Shown here: positions 57,475 through 64,000 of the stretch, piece after piece | Layout: every line of letters begins with the position of its first letter | How positions within the stretch are numbered: the first letter of the stretch is position 1 | Made by a program: the position numbers and the translations under genes | Assembly (NCBI RefSeq): GCF_002531575.1 | Contig: NZ_NWTI01000004.1 | Location: 310,001-374,000, forward strand | Length of the DNA stretch: 64,000 bases | Direction of reading: 5' to 3' | Source: Bradyrhizobium sp. Y36 | Lineage (GTDB): Bacteria > Pseudomonadota > Alphaproteobacteria > Rhizobiales > Xanthobacteraceae | Notes under the pieces: model-generated | Database searches by the model: none | What the model saw: the letters and a program-made list of their open reading frames with translations, nothing else | Told to the model about the DNA's origin: nothing

Positions 57475-57542
57475 ACAAGAGGCCGGCTTATAGCGTCGGG
57501 TTTGGCGCACCGCAAGCGGCCGAGATGAGGAATTTTGCCCCT

Positions 57543-58532
57543 GTGAAAACGGGCCTTCAAACGCTGATTCTACCGGCCGGCGCGGCCGGCGCGGAGGCTG
57601 CCGCCCGGACTCTGGCGGCTGGCGGGCTGGTCGCGTTTCCGACCGAGACCGTCTACGGGCTCGGCGCGGACGCCGCCAACGCGGCCGCGATCGCCCATCT
57701 CTACGCCGCCAAGGGGCGACCGGCCTTCAATCCGCTGATTGCCCATGTGCCTGATATCGCGGCGGCCCGTCGGATCGGGCGATTCGACGCGCGGGCCCAA
57801 AAGCTGGCCGAGGCGTTCTGGCCGGGGCCGCTGACGCTGGTGGTGCCGAAGACGGAGGGCTGCCCGGTGGCGGATCTCGCCACCGCCGGCCTCGACACGG
57901 TCGCGATCCGCATTCCCGCCCACCCCGTGGCGGAGGCGATCCTGCGCGCGTTCGGCGGGGCGGTGGTGGCGCCATCCGCCAACATCTCCGGCCACGTCTC
58001 GCCGACGCTGGCGGCCCATGTCGAGAGCGACCTGTCGGGGCGGATCGACCTGATCGTCGACGGCGGGCCTGTCGCGGTCGGCGTCGAATCGACCATTGTC
58101 GGCTGCTTCGACGCGCCGATGCTGCTGCGGCCCGGCGGGCTGTCGCGCGAGCGGATCGAGGCCGTGCTGGGCGCGAGCCTGGCGCGGCCGCCGGCAGAAG
58201 CCGAGAGCAATGACAACCGGCCGCTGGCGCCGGGCATGCTGGCCTCCCATTACGCGCCGCGCGCGCCTGTGCGCCTACGCGCGCGAGAGGTTGCGCCGGG
58301 TGAAGCGCTGCTGGCATTCGGACCGGCGCGGCTGCCCGGCATGGCGACCGCCACCGCCGTCATGAATCTGTCGCCCACCGGTGATCTCGATGAAGCCGCC
58401 GCCAATTTGTTCGGCTATCTTCGCGCGCTCGATGCGAAGGGGCCGCGGGCGATTGCGGTGATGACGGTGCCTGAGGATGGACTCGGCGAAGCGATCAACG
58501 ACCGGCTGCGCCGGGCTGCCGTGGCGAGATGA
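57543..58532 (+). CDS. tsaC: Threonylcarbamoyl-AMP synthase (Sua5/TsaC)
   Basis: A 329-residue enzyme making threonylcarbamoyl-AMP from threonine, bicarbonate and ATP for t6A37 tRNA modification. The YrdC domain (about 10-205) has AGGLVAFPTETVYGLGADA, AKGRPAFNPLIAHV, FWPGPLTLVVP, VAIRIPAHP and VVAPSANISGHVSPT. The C-terminal Sua5 domain (about 215-325) begins APGMLASHYAP. The long two-domain form is typical of alphaproteobacteria. GTG at 57543 has GAGGA upstream and is preferred to ATG at 57525, which has none. Confidence 0.94.
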   Translation: MKTGLQTLILPAGAAGAEAAARTLAAGGLVAFPTETVYGLGADAANAAAIAHLYAAKGRPAFNPLIAHVPDIAAARRIGRFDARAQKLAEAFWPGPLTLVVPKTEGCPVADLATAGLDTVAIRIPAHPVAEAILRAFGGAVVAPSANISGHVSPTLAAHVESDLSGRIDLIVDGGPVAVGVESTIVGCFDAPMLLRPGGLSRERIEAVLGASLARPPAEAESNDNRPLAPGMLASHYAPRAPVRLRAREVAPGEALLAFGPARLPGMATATAVMNLSPTGDLDEAAANLFGYLRALDAKGPRAIAVMTVPEDGLGEAINDRLRRAAVAR

Positions 58533-58554
58533 GAGTGGAAGAAGAGACGCGACA

Positions 58555-59982
58555 ATGAACATCAATCAATCCGCCCCCCCTCCGCTTGCATCCGAGCTGA
58601 TCGCGCAATTCCGCGAGATCGTCGGCGAGCGCCACGCGATCACCGATGCGACCGACATCCAGCCTTACGTCACCGAGGAGCGCAATCTGTTCCACGGCCG
58701 CTCGCCGCTGGTGCTGCGCCCGGGCTCGACCGCGGAGGTCTCCGCGATCTGCAAGCTCGCCTCCGCGCACAGAATCGCGCTGGTGCCGCAGGGCGGCAAC
58801 ACCGGGCTGGTCGGCGGCCAGACCCCGCACAACGGCGAGGTCGTGGTGTCGCTGCGCCGGCTCGACAAGATCCGCGAGGTCGACACCGCCTCCAACACGA
58901 TGACGTGCGAAGCCGGCGTGGTGCTGCAGATCGCGCAGCAAAAGGCGTCCGACGCGGACCGGCTGTTTCCGCTGTCGCTCGGCGCGGAGGGCAGCTGCAC
59001 CATCGGCGGCAATCTCTCCACCAATGCCGGCGGCACCGCCGCGCTCGCCTATGGCGTCGCGCGCGAGATGGCGCTGGGGCTGGAAGTGGTGCTCGCCGAC
59101 GGGCGCGTGCTCAACGTGCTGTCGAAGCTGAAGAAGGACAACACCGGCTACAATCTGCACAACCTCTTCATCGGCGCCGAAGGCACGCTGGGCATCATCA
59201 CCGCGGCGACGCTCAAGCTGTTTCCGAAACCGCGTTCGGTCGAGACCGCCTATGTCGGGCTGAAATCGCCGGCCGCGGCGCTGAAGCTGCTGACGATCGC
59301 GCAAGGCGAAGCGGCGAACGCGCTGACGAGCTTCGAATTGCTGTCGGAGATGGCGGTGGATTTCTCGGTCCGCCACGGCATCGACGTGCGCGATCCGCTC
59401 TCGGAGAAGCATCCCTGGTACGTGCTGATGGAATTGTCCTCCCCCGGCGACGACGCCCGCACGCCGCTGGAGACGATCCTCGCCCGCGCCATGGAGGAGG
59501 AGATCGTCGACGACGCCGTGATTGCGGCGAGCCTTTCCCAGCGCAACAATTTCTGGAAGCTGCGCGAGGAGATGTCGGCGGCGCAGAAGCCCGAGGGCGG
59601 CTCGATCAAGCACGACATCTCCGTGCCGATCGCCGCGGTGCCTGCGTTCATCGCGGAAGCCAACGCCGCCGTGGTCAAGCTGATCCCGGGCGCGCGCCCG
59701 GTGCCGTTCGGCCATCTCGGCGACGGCAATCTGCATTACAATGTCAGCCAGCCCGTCGGCGCCGACACGGCCGATTACCTCGCGCGCTGGCACGACATGA
59801 ACGCCGTGGTGTTCGAGATCGTGCTGCGCATGGGCGGCTCGATCTCGGCCGAGCACGGCATCGGCGTGCTCAAGCGCGACGAGCTGCCCGACGTCAAGGA
59901 CAAGACCGCGATCGAGCTGATGCGCGCGATCAAGGCGATGCTCGATCCGCTCGGCATCATGAATCCGGGGAAGGTGCTGTGA
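58555..59982 (+). CDS. FAD-binding D-2-hydroxyacid dehydrogenase (D-2-hydroxyglutarate dehydrogenase-like)
   Basis: A 475-residue flavoprotein of the VAO/GlcD family. The FAD domain (about 45-225) has VLRPGSTAEVSAICKLA, VPQGGNTGLVGGQTP, EAGVVLQIAQQ, LGAEGSCTIGGNLSTNAGGTAALAYG and NLFIGAEGTLGIIT. The C-terminal domain contains the metal- and substrate-binding HLGDGNLHYN and GGSISAEHGIGVLKRDEL. It oxidises a D-2-hydroxyacid, most likely D-2-hydroxyglutarate or D-lactate, passing electrons to the ETF or quinone pool. Its stop overlaps the GTG of the next gene by 4 bp. Confidence 0.9.
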   Translation: MNINQSAPPPLASELIAQFREIVGERHAITDATDIQPYVTEERNLFHGRSPLVLRPGSTAEVSAICKLASAHRIALVPQGGNTGLVGGQTPHNGEVVVSLRRLDKIREVDTASNTMTCEAGVVLQIAQQKASDADRLFPLSLGAEGSCTIGGNLSTNAGGTAALAYGVAREMALGLEVVLADGRVLNVLSKLKKDNTGYNLHNLFIGAEGTLGIITAATLKLFPKPRSVETAYVGLKSPAAALKLLTIAQGEAANALTSFELLSEMAVDFSVRHGIDVRDPLSEKHPWYVLMELSSPGDDARTPLETILARAMEEEIVDDAVIAASLSQRNNFWKLREEMSAAQKPEGGSIKHDISVPIAAVPAFIAEANAAVVKLIPGARPVPFGHLGDGNLHYNVSQPVGADTADYLARWHDMNAVVFEIVLRMGGSISAEHGIGVLKRDELPDVKDKTAIELMRAIKAMLDPLGIMNPGKVL

Positions 59983-60434
59983 GCGCCTCTTCCGCTCCGC
60001 TCGCGATCTCCGCGATCGATGACCCCGACGTCGAAACGGTCGTCGCGCTGTGGCAGCGCTGCGGCCTGACGCGGCCCTGGAACGATCCGCATGCCGACAT
60101 CGCGCTGGCGCGGCGGCGCGACAATTCCACCGTGCTGGTCGGCCGCGATGGCGGCGCGATCGTCGCGACCGTCATGGTCGGCCATGACGGCCATCGCGGC
60201 TGGGTCTATTACGTCGCGGTCGATCCCGACACCCGCAAGCGCGGCCATGGCCGCGTCATCATGGCGGCGGCGGAGGACTGGCTGCGCGCGGCCGGAATTT
60301 CGAAGCTGCAGCTGCTGGTCCGCCGCGAGAACGCGCAGGCCAACGCGTTCTACGGCTCGCTCGGCTTCGAGCTGTCGACCTCCGTGATGTTCCAGAAATG
60401 GCTCGACGGCCGCGCCCCCACGCCAAGCAATTGA
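59979..60434 (+). CDS. GNAT family acetyltransferase (YpeA-like)
   Basis: A 151-residue N-acetyltransferase: LWQRCGLTRPWNDPHADIALARR, then GWVYYVAVDPDTRKRGHGRVIMAAAEDWL (acetyl-CoA pyrophosphate loop RKRGHG) and LQLLVRRENAQANAFYGSLGFE. The start LWQRCGLTRPWNDP is characteristic of the YpeA subfamily. GTG at 59979 overlaps the dehydrogenase stop (GTGA). The substrate is unknown. Confidence 0.9.
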   Translation: MSASSAPLAISAIDDPDVETVVALWQRCGLTRPWNDPHADIALARRRDNSTVLVGRDGGAIVATVMVGHDGHRGWVYYVAVDPDTRKRGHGRVIMAAAEDWLRAAGISKLQLLVRRENAQANAFYGSLGFELSTSVMFQKWLDGRAPTPSN

Positions 60435-60444
60435 GAATCCTGCC

Positions 60445-61026
60445 ATGACCATTTCCGACCGCGTCCGCATCAAGGACGTCCGCGTGCTCTCGGACGGCTG
60501 GACCACGCTGAAGAACACCACGTTCGAGTACCGGCGCGCCAGCGGCGAATGGCAGACGCAGCACCGTGAGACCTATGAGCGCGACAACGCCGCCGCCGTG
60601 CTGCCCTACAATCTCGCGGGGCGCACCGTGATCCTGGTGCGCCAGTTCCGCCTGCCCGCCTTCATCCGCGGCTATGACGAGCTTCTGATCGAGGCCGCCG
60701 CCGGCGTGCTCGACAACGCCGAGCCCGAGGAGCGCATCCGCGCCGAGGCGGAGGAAGAGACCGGCTATCGCCTGCATCACGTCCACAAGGTGTTCGAGGC
60801 CTTCATGAGCCCCGGCGCCATCACCGAGAAGCTGCACTTCTTCGTCGCTGAATACGAGCCTTCGATGCGGGTCAGCGACGGCGGCGGCCTCGAGCACGAG
60901 GGCGAGGACATCGAGGTGCTGGAGCTGTCGATCGACGAGGCGCTGGCGATGATCGCCGACGGCCGCATCATCGACGCCAAGGCGATCATGCTGCTGCAAT
61001 ACGCAGCGCTGCACGTGTTCAGGTGA
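60445..61026 (+). CDS. NUDIX hydrolase, NudK-like (GDP-mannose pyrophosphatase type)
   Basis: A 193-residue NUDIX protein. The box spans about residues 90-112 with AAGVLDNAEPEERIRAEAEEETGY; the usual Arg of REU is Ala here, similar to the variation seen in NudK enzymes. EAFMSPGAITEKLHFFVAEY downstream is also typical of NudK and ADP-sugar pyrophosphatases. It hydrolyses a nucleotide sugar such as GDP-mannose. It is translated 10 nt after the GNAT gene in a 3-4 gene cluster starting at tsaC. Confidence 0.9.
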   Translation: MTISDRVRIKDVRVLSDGWTTLKNTTFEYRRASGEWQTQHRETYERDNAAAVLPYNLAGRTVILVRQFRLPAFIRGYDELLIEAAAGVLDNAEPEERIRAEAEEETGYRLHHVHKVFEAFMSPGAITEKLHFFVAEYEPSMRVSDGGGLEHEGEDIEVLELSIDEALAMIADGRIIDAKAIMLLQYAALHVFR

Positions 61027-61027
61027 C

Positions 61028-61185
61028 ACCCTCCCCTGGAGGGGGAGGGTCGGCTCACATTGAGCGCAGCGAAATGTGAGACGGGGTGGGGTGACGGTCT
61101 CTCCTCGTCCACGGTGCCCGTGTGGAGAGATCACCCCACCCCGCTCGCGCTTCGCGCGATCGACCCTCCCCCTCCAGGGGAGGGT
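61028..61185. repeat. Palindromic intergenic repeat, family F (ACCCTCCCCTGGAGGGGG)
   Basis: The left end (ACCCTCCCCTGGAGGGGGAG) and right end (CTCCCCCTCCAGGGGAGGGT, within 61165-61185) are complementary over about 20 nt. Inner arms ACGGGGTGGGGTGA and TCACCCCACCCCGC pair as well. It fills most of the gap before the GrdB-like gene. Confidence 0.85.
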
Positions 61186-61302
61186 AAGAGACTTGCCGCT
61201 CTATCCTCGTCTGCAATCCTGTCCTGCGCTGGCCTGCCCCCGGTTGAGTAACCCCAAAACTATCTCTAGTCTGGCCCCAACCAAGAACCAGGAGACGCGC
61301 CC

Positions 61303-62232
61303 ATGTCCGCGCCGCGCGACGATGAATTCGGCTTTGCGCCCGACTATGATGCCCCCATCCCCTACATGCAGCGCACCCGCGATTATTACGCGGCGATCGG
61401 CTACACCACGCCGTATCGCTGGGCGCATTACACCTCAGCGCCGTTCCAGCCGCTGAAGAAGCCGCTGACCAAGTCGCGGGTGACGATCATCACCACGGCT
61501 GCGCCCTACGATCCCGCCAAGGGCGACCAGGGGCCGGGCGCGGCATATAATGGCGGCGCGAAGTTTTATCAGGTCTATGACGGCGACACGTCGAAGGAGC
61601 ACGACCTTCGCATCTCGCATATCGGCTACGACCGCAAGCACACCTCGGCGACCGACAACGGCACCTGGTTTCCGCTGCCACAGCTGTTGAAGGCGTCCGC
61701 CGCCGGCCGCATCGGCGAAGTGGCGCCGCGCTTCTTCGGCGCGCCGACCAACCGCAGCCACCGCGTCACGCTCGACACCGACGCGCCGGAGATTCTGGCG
61801 CGCTGCCTGGCCGACAAGGTCGATGTCGCGGTGCTGGTGCCGAACTGCCCGGTCTGCCACCAGACCACCGCGCTGGTGGCGCGGCATCTGGAGGCAGGCG
61901 GCATTCCGACCGTGGTGATGGGCTGCGCCAAGGACATCATCGAGCACGCCGCGGTACCGCGCTTCCTGTTCTCGGACTTCCCGCTCGGGAACTCCGCCGG
62001 CAAGCCGCATGATGTGGCCTCGCAGGCGCAGACGCTGGAGCTGGCGCTTCTGCTGCTGGAGACCGCGAGCGGCCCGCAGACCACGATGCAGTCGCCGCTG
62101 CGCTGGAGCGAGGATGCCTCCTGGAAGCTCGACTACAACAACGTCGCGCAGCTGTCGCCGGAAGAGCTGGCGCGCCGCCGCGCCGAATTCGACAAGCAGA
62201 AGGAGATCGCGCGCGGCAACCGCGCCGCCTGA
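61303..62232 (+). CDS. Cys-containing homologue of glycine/proline reductase subunit B (GrdB/PrdB family)
   Basis: A 309-residue protein. The motifs RISHIGYD, NGTWFPLPQLLKASAAGRIGEVAPRFFG, VDVAVLVPNCPVCHQTTALVARHLEAGGIPTVVMG and FLFSDFPLGNSAG follow the order of the GrdB/PrdB family, in which a selenocysteine lies at the position of Cys182 in NCPVCH. Here a CxxC (Cys182, Cys185) replaces it. The classic enzymes reduce glycine, sarcosine, betaine or D-proline in anaerobic clostridia. An aerobic alphaproteobacterial Cys form must have another role, possibly a thiol-dependent reductase. The CoA transferase gene follows after 38 nt. Confidence 0.8.
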   Translation: MSAPRDDEFGFAPDYDAPIPYMQRTRDYYAAIGYTTPYRWAHYTSAPFQPLKKPLTKSRVTIITTAAPYDPAKGDQGPGAAYNGGAKFYQVYDGDTSKEHDLRISHIGYDRKHTSATDNGTWFPLPQLLKASAAGRIGEVAPRFFGAPTNRSHRVTLDTDAPEILARCLADKVDVAVLVPNCPVCHQTTALVARHLEAGGIPTVVMGCAKDIIEHAAVPRFLFSDFPLGNSAGKPHDVASQAQTLELALLLLETASGPQTTMQSPLRWSEDASWKLDYNNVAQLSPEELARRRAEFDKQKEIARGNRAA

Positions 62233-62270
62233 CGTCCTCCGACAACGACAATCAAAAAGGGGAGAGCGAC

Positions 62271-63464
62271 GTGACGCGACCGTTCGAGGGCGTGAAGATC
62301 CTGGACTTCACGCAAGTGCTGGCCGGCCCCTATGCGAGCTACCAGCTCGCGCTGCTGGGCGCCGACGTCATCAAGGTCGAACGGCGCGAGGGAGAGGACA
62401 TGCGCCGCACGCCGCTCAGCCGCGAATGGGCCGAACGCGGGCTCGCCCCCGCGTTCCAGGCCATCAACGGCAACAAGCGCAGCCTCACGCTCGATCTGCA
62501 GAAGCCCGAGGCGGTCGCGATCGTGAAGAAGCTCGCGGCGAGCGTCGACGTCGTCATGGAGAACTTCCGCCCGGGCGTGATGGACAAGCTCGGCATCGGC
62601 TATGAGGCGCTCTCGGCGATCAATCCAAAACTGATCTATTGCGCGGTGTCGGGCTTTGGCCAGACCGGTCCGGATCGCTTGCGGCCCGGCTATGACGGCA
62701 AGATGCAGGCGCTGTCGGGCATCATGGCCATCACCGGTCATCCCGAGACCGGACCGACCCGCGCCGGCTTTGCGGTGTGCGACGTGCTGTCGGGCGCCAC
62801 TGCCGCGTTCGGCGTCTCGAGCGCGCTGTATCAGCGCGATCGCACCGGCAAGGGGCAGCTCATCGACGTCTCCATGCTGGAGGCGACGATGGCGTTTCTG
62901 TCGGGACAGATCGCGGACTGGTCGGTCGCCGGGCATCGTCAGCAATTGTCGGGCAACCAGGCGGTGAGCCGCCGGACCACGGCGAATTTGTTCAGATGCG
63001 GCGACGGCCACATCCTGCTCGCCGTCAACAACGAGAAGCAGTACCGCGCGCTGATGGCCGCGCTCGGCCGCGAGGACACGCTCAGCGACCCGCGCTTTGC
63101 CGACTGGTTTTCGCGCAACGAGAACGAGCCGGCCCTGCGCGCCATCATCGAGGAGGCGCTCGCGGCCAAGCCGGCACGCGAATGGGAGACCATTCTGGAA
63201 GATGCCGGCGCCCCCTGCGCCAGCATCTGGAAGGTCGAGGAGGTGATCGACCATCCGCAAATCAAGGCGCGCGGCGCGATCCAGGAGCTGGACACGCCCT
63301 ACGGCCGCCTGCGCTTCGCCGGCAGCGGTTTCAAGCTCGCCCATGGCGGCGGCAGGCTGGACCGGATGGCGCCGGAGCTGGGGGCGGACACGGATGCGGT
63401 GCTCGGCGAGCTGGGATTCGATGCGGCGGCGATCGCGGCGTTGCGGGCAAGTGAGGTCGTGTGA
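62271..63464 (+). CDS. Family III CoA transferase (CaiB/BaiF)
   Basis: A 397-residue enzyme: VKILDFTQVLAGPYASYQLALLGADVIKVER, GNKRSLTLDLQKPE, MENFRPGVMDKLGIGYEALSAINPKLIYCAVSGFGQTGP and RPGYDGKMQALSG with the catalytic Asp142. It then has GKGQLIDVSMLEATMAFL and later GAPCASIWKVEEVIDHPQIKARG. It moves CoA between carboxylic acids; the substrates (for example carnitine, oxalate or others) cannot be told from sequence. GTG at 62271 follows GGGGAGAGC. It is probably in one transcription unit with the GrdB/PrdB-like gene. Confidence 0.93.
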   Translation: MTRPFEGVKILDFTQVLAGPYASYQLALLGADVIKVERREGEDMRRTPLSREWAERGLAPAFQAINGNKRSLTLDLQKPEAVAIVKKLAASVDVVMENFRPGVMDKLGIGYEALSAINPKLIYCAVSGFGQTGPDRLRPGYDGKMQALSGIMAITGHPETGPTRAGFAVCDVLSGATAAFGVSSALYQRDRTGKGQLIDVSMLEATMAFLSGQIADWSVAGHRQQLSGNQAVSRRTTANLFRCGDGHILLAVNNEKQYRALMAALGREDTLSDPRFADWFSRNENEPALRAIIEEALAAKPAREWETILEDAGAPCASIWKVEEVIDHPQIKARGAIQELDTPYGRLRFAGSGFKLAHGGGRLDRMAPELGADTDAVLGELGFDAAAIAALRASEVV

Positions 63465-63486
63465 CGGTAGCGCCTCACACTCTTCT

Positions 63487-63630
63487 CGTCGTCCCGGGGC
63501 GCGCGTAGCGCGAACCCGGGACCCAAAACCACAGGATTGGGTTTGACGAAGACCGTAGTGAGCAGCTCGCGCCATAACCTCTCCCTGGGGTTATGGTCCC
63601 GGATCTGCGCTTCGCTTGTCCGGGACGACG
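63487..63630. repeat. Palindromic intergenic repeat, family G (CGTCGTCCCGG)
   Basis: It starts CGTCGTCCCGGGGCGCGCG and ends GCTTGTCCGGGACGACGG, with inner ACCATAACCCC-type arms (ATAACCTCTCCCTGGGGTTAT). It lies after the CoA transferase gene. Confidence 0.8.
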
Positions 63631-63651
63631 GCGGAGTAAATGGCATGCGCT

Positions 63652-63741
63652 CGTAGGGTGGGCAAAGCGAAGCGTGCCCACCATTGCATGTTGCGGAGAG
63701 AGGTCGTGGGCACGGCGCGTTGCGCCTTTGCCCACCCTACG
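63652..63741. repeat. Palindromic intergenic repeat, family A, copy 3
   Basis: CGTAGGGTGGGCAAAGCGAA at the left and TTTGCCCACCCTACG at the right, with inner GTGCCCACC / GTGGGCAC. Its first 32 bases are nearly identical to copy 1 at 2097. Confidence 0.9.
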
Positions 63742-63751
63742 GCAGTGGCGA

Positions 63752-64000
63752 TCAGAACAACGACCCCTGCCCGTCATCCGCCGGGCCGGCCGCAACCTTC
63801 CGCACAGTCTTCTTCGGCTTCATCGCCTCGGCCTCCGCCTCCATCTCCGCCGCGCTGATCGGCAGCACGAGCTGCTCGTCGTCATTGGCGACGCGGTTGA
63901 CGCGGGTGGAGACGGGGTGCCAGGCGAATTCGCCGACGCGTGGCGCCGTCATCAGCGGCAGGATCGCATCGACCTCATCGCCGCGGATGTCGAGCCAGCG
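63752..64000 (-). CDS. SOS response-associated peptidase (YedK/HMCES, SRAP), 5' part outside window
   Basis: The last 83 codons are present and the start lies beyond position 64000. RWLDIRGDEVDAILPLM, followed by FAWHPVSTRVNRVANDDEQLVLPI, is the conserved C-terminal part of the SRAP domain (WLD...PVSxxVNxxxND). The remaining C-terminal tail (AEMEAEAEAMKPKKTVRKVAAG, ending GSLF) is extra and charged. SRAP proteins make a thiazolidine DNA-protein crosslink with abasic sites in single-stranded DNA through an N-terminal Cys2, which is not in this window. Confidence 0.88.
   Translation of the reverse strand, partial: RWLDIRGDEVDAILPLMTAPRVGEFAWHPVSTRVNRVANDDEQLVLPISAAEMEAEAEAMKPKKTVRKVAAGPADDGQGSLF

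Overview
The window looks like a chromosomal segment of a Bradyrhizobium-type alphaproteobacterium (order Hyphomicrobiales). The evidence is high GC with strong third-position GC bias, a form I (red-type) RuBisCO operon in the order cbbF-P-T-G-A-L-S-X-E with a divergent cbbR, many tiny stress-type proteins, and several families of palindromic intergenic repeats. I see no phage, transposase, integrase, CRISPR array or rRNA operon. One tRNA gene, tRNA-Pro(CGG), is present.

Layout. 1-8.5 kb: a truncated hpaD-like ring-cleavage dioxygenase with a small HTH regulator, small secreted proteins, an aldo/keto reductase, a Tat-exported PhoD phosphatase, a nitronate monooxygenase-like flavoprotein, and an SDR divergent from an HxlR regulator. 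8.5-27.8 kb: a dense stress island with PRC-barrel, ThDP enzyme, DUF4142, YghA-like SDR, PAP2/DUF3147, RHH, histone-like and many very small proteins. It is centred on a 2098-residue poly-HAMP hybrid histidine kinase followed by a REC-PAS-HWE kinase. Eleven promoters of the EcfG type (GGAAC-N16/17-NGTT) lie in the right place and direction in this stretch, so it looks like a general-stress-response regulon cluster. 28-34 kb: DegP/MucD protease, a two-domain universal stress protein, and a FIST plus GGDEF/EAL operon.

34.2-45.1 kb: the complete Calvin-Benson-Bassham operon on the minus strand with cbbR divergent. A canonical intrinsic terminator sits between cbbS and cbbX, which should set RuBisCO above its activase. 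45.1-50.97 kb: a small dTDP-sugar/methyltransferase group, membrane proteins and a tetR-MFS pair with two matching operators. 51.0-52.0 kb: about 1 kb without a convincing gene, made of three palindromic repeats and a roughly 590-bp apparently non-coding element.

52.0-64 kb: a carbamoylase/nitrilase-family hydrolase, small proteins, a fasciclin protein, and a LysR gene divergent from an SbtA-type bicarbonate transporter with an SbtB-type PII partner (a possible link to the CBB operon). Then come tRNA-Pro, TsaC/Sua5, a D-2-hydroxyglutarate dehydrogenase-like flavoprotein with GNAT and NUDIX genes, a Cys-containing homologue of the selenoprotein reductases GrdB/PrdB, a family III CoA transferase, more repeats, and the 3' end of an SRAP (YedK/HMCES) gene cut by the window edge.
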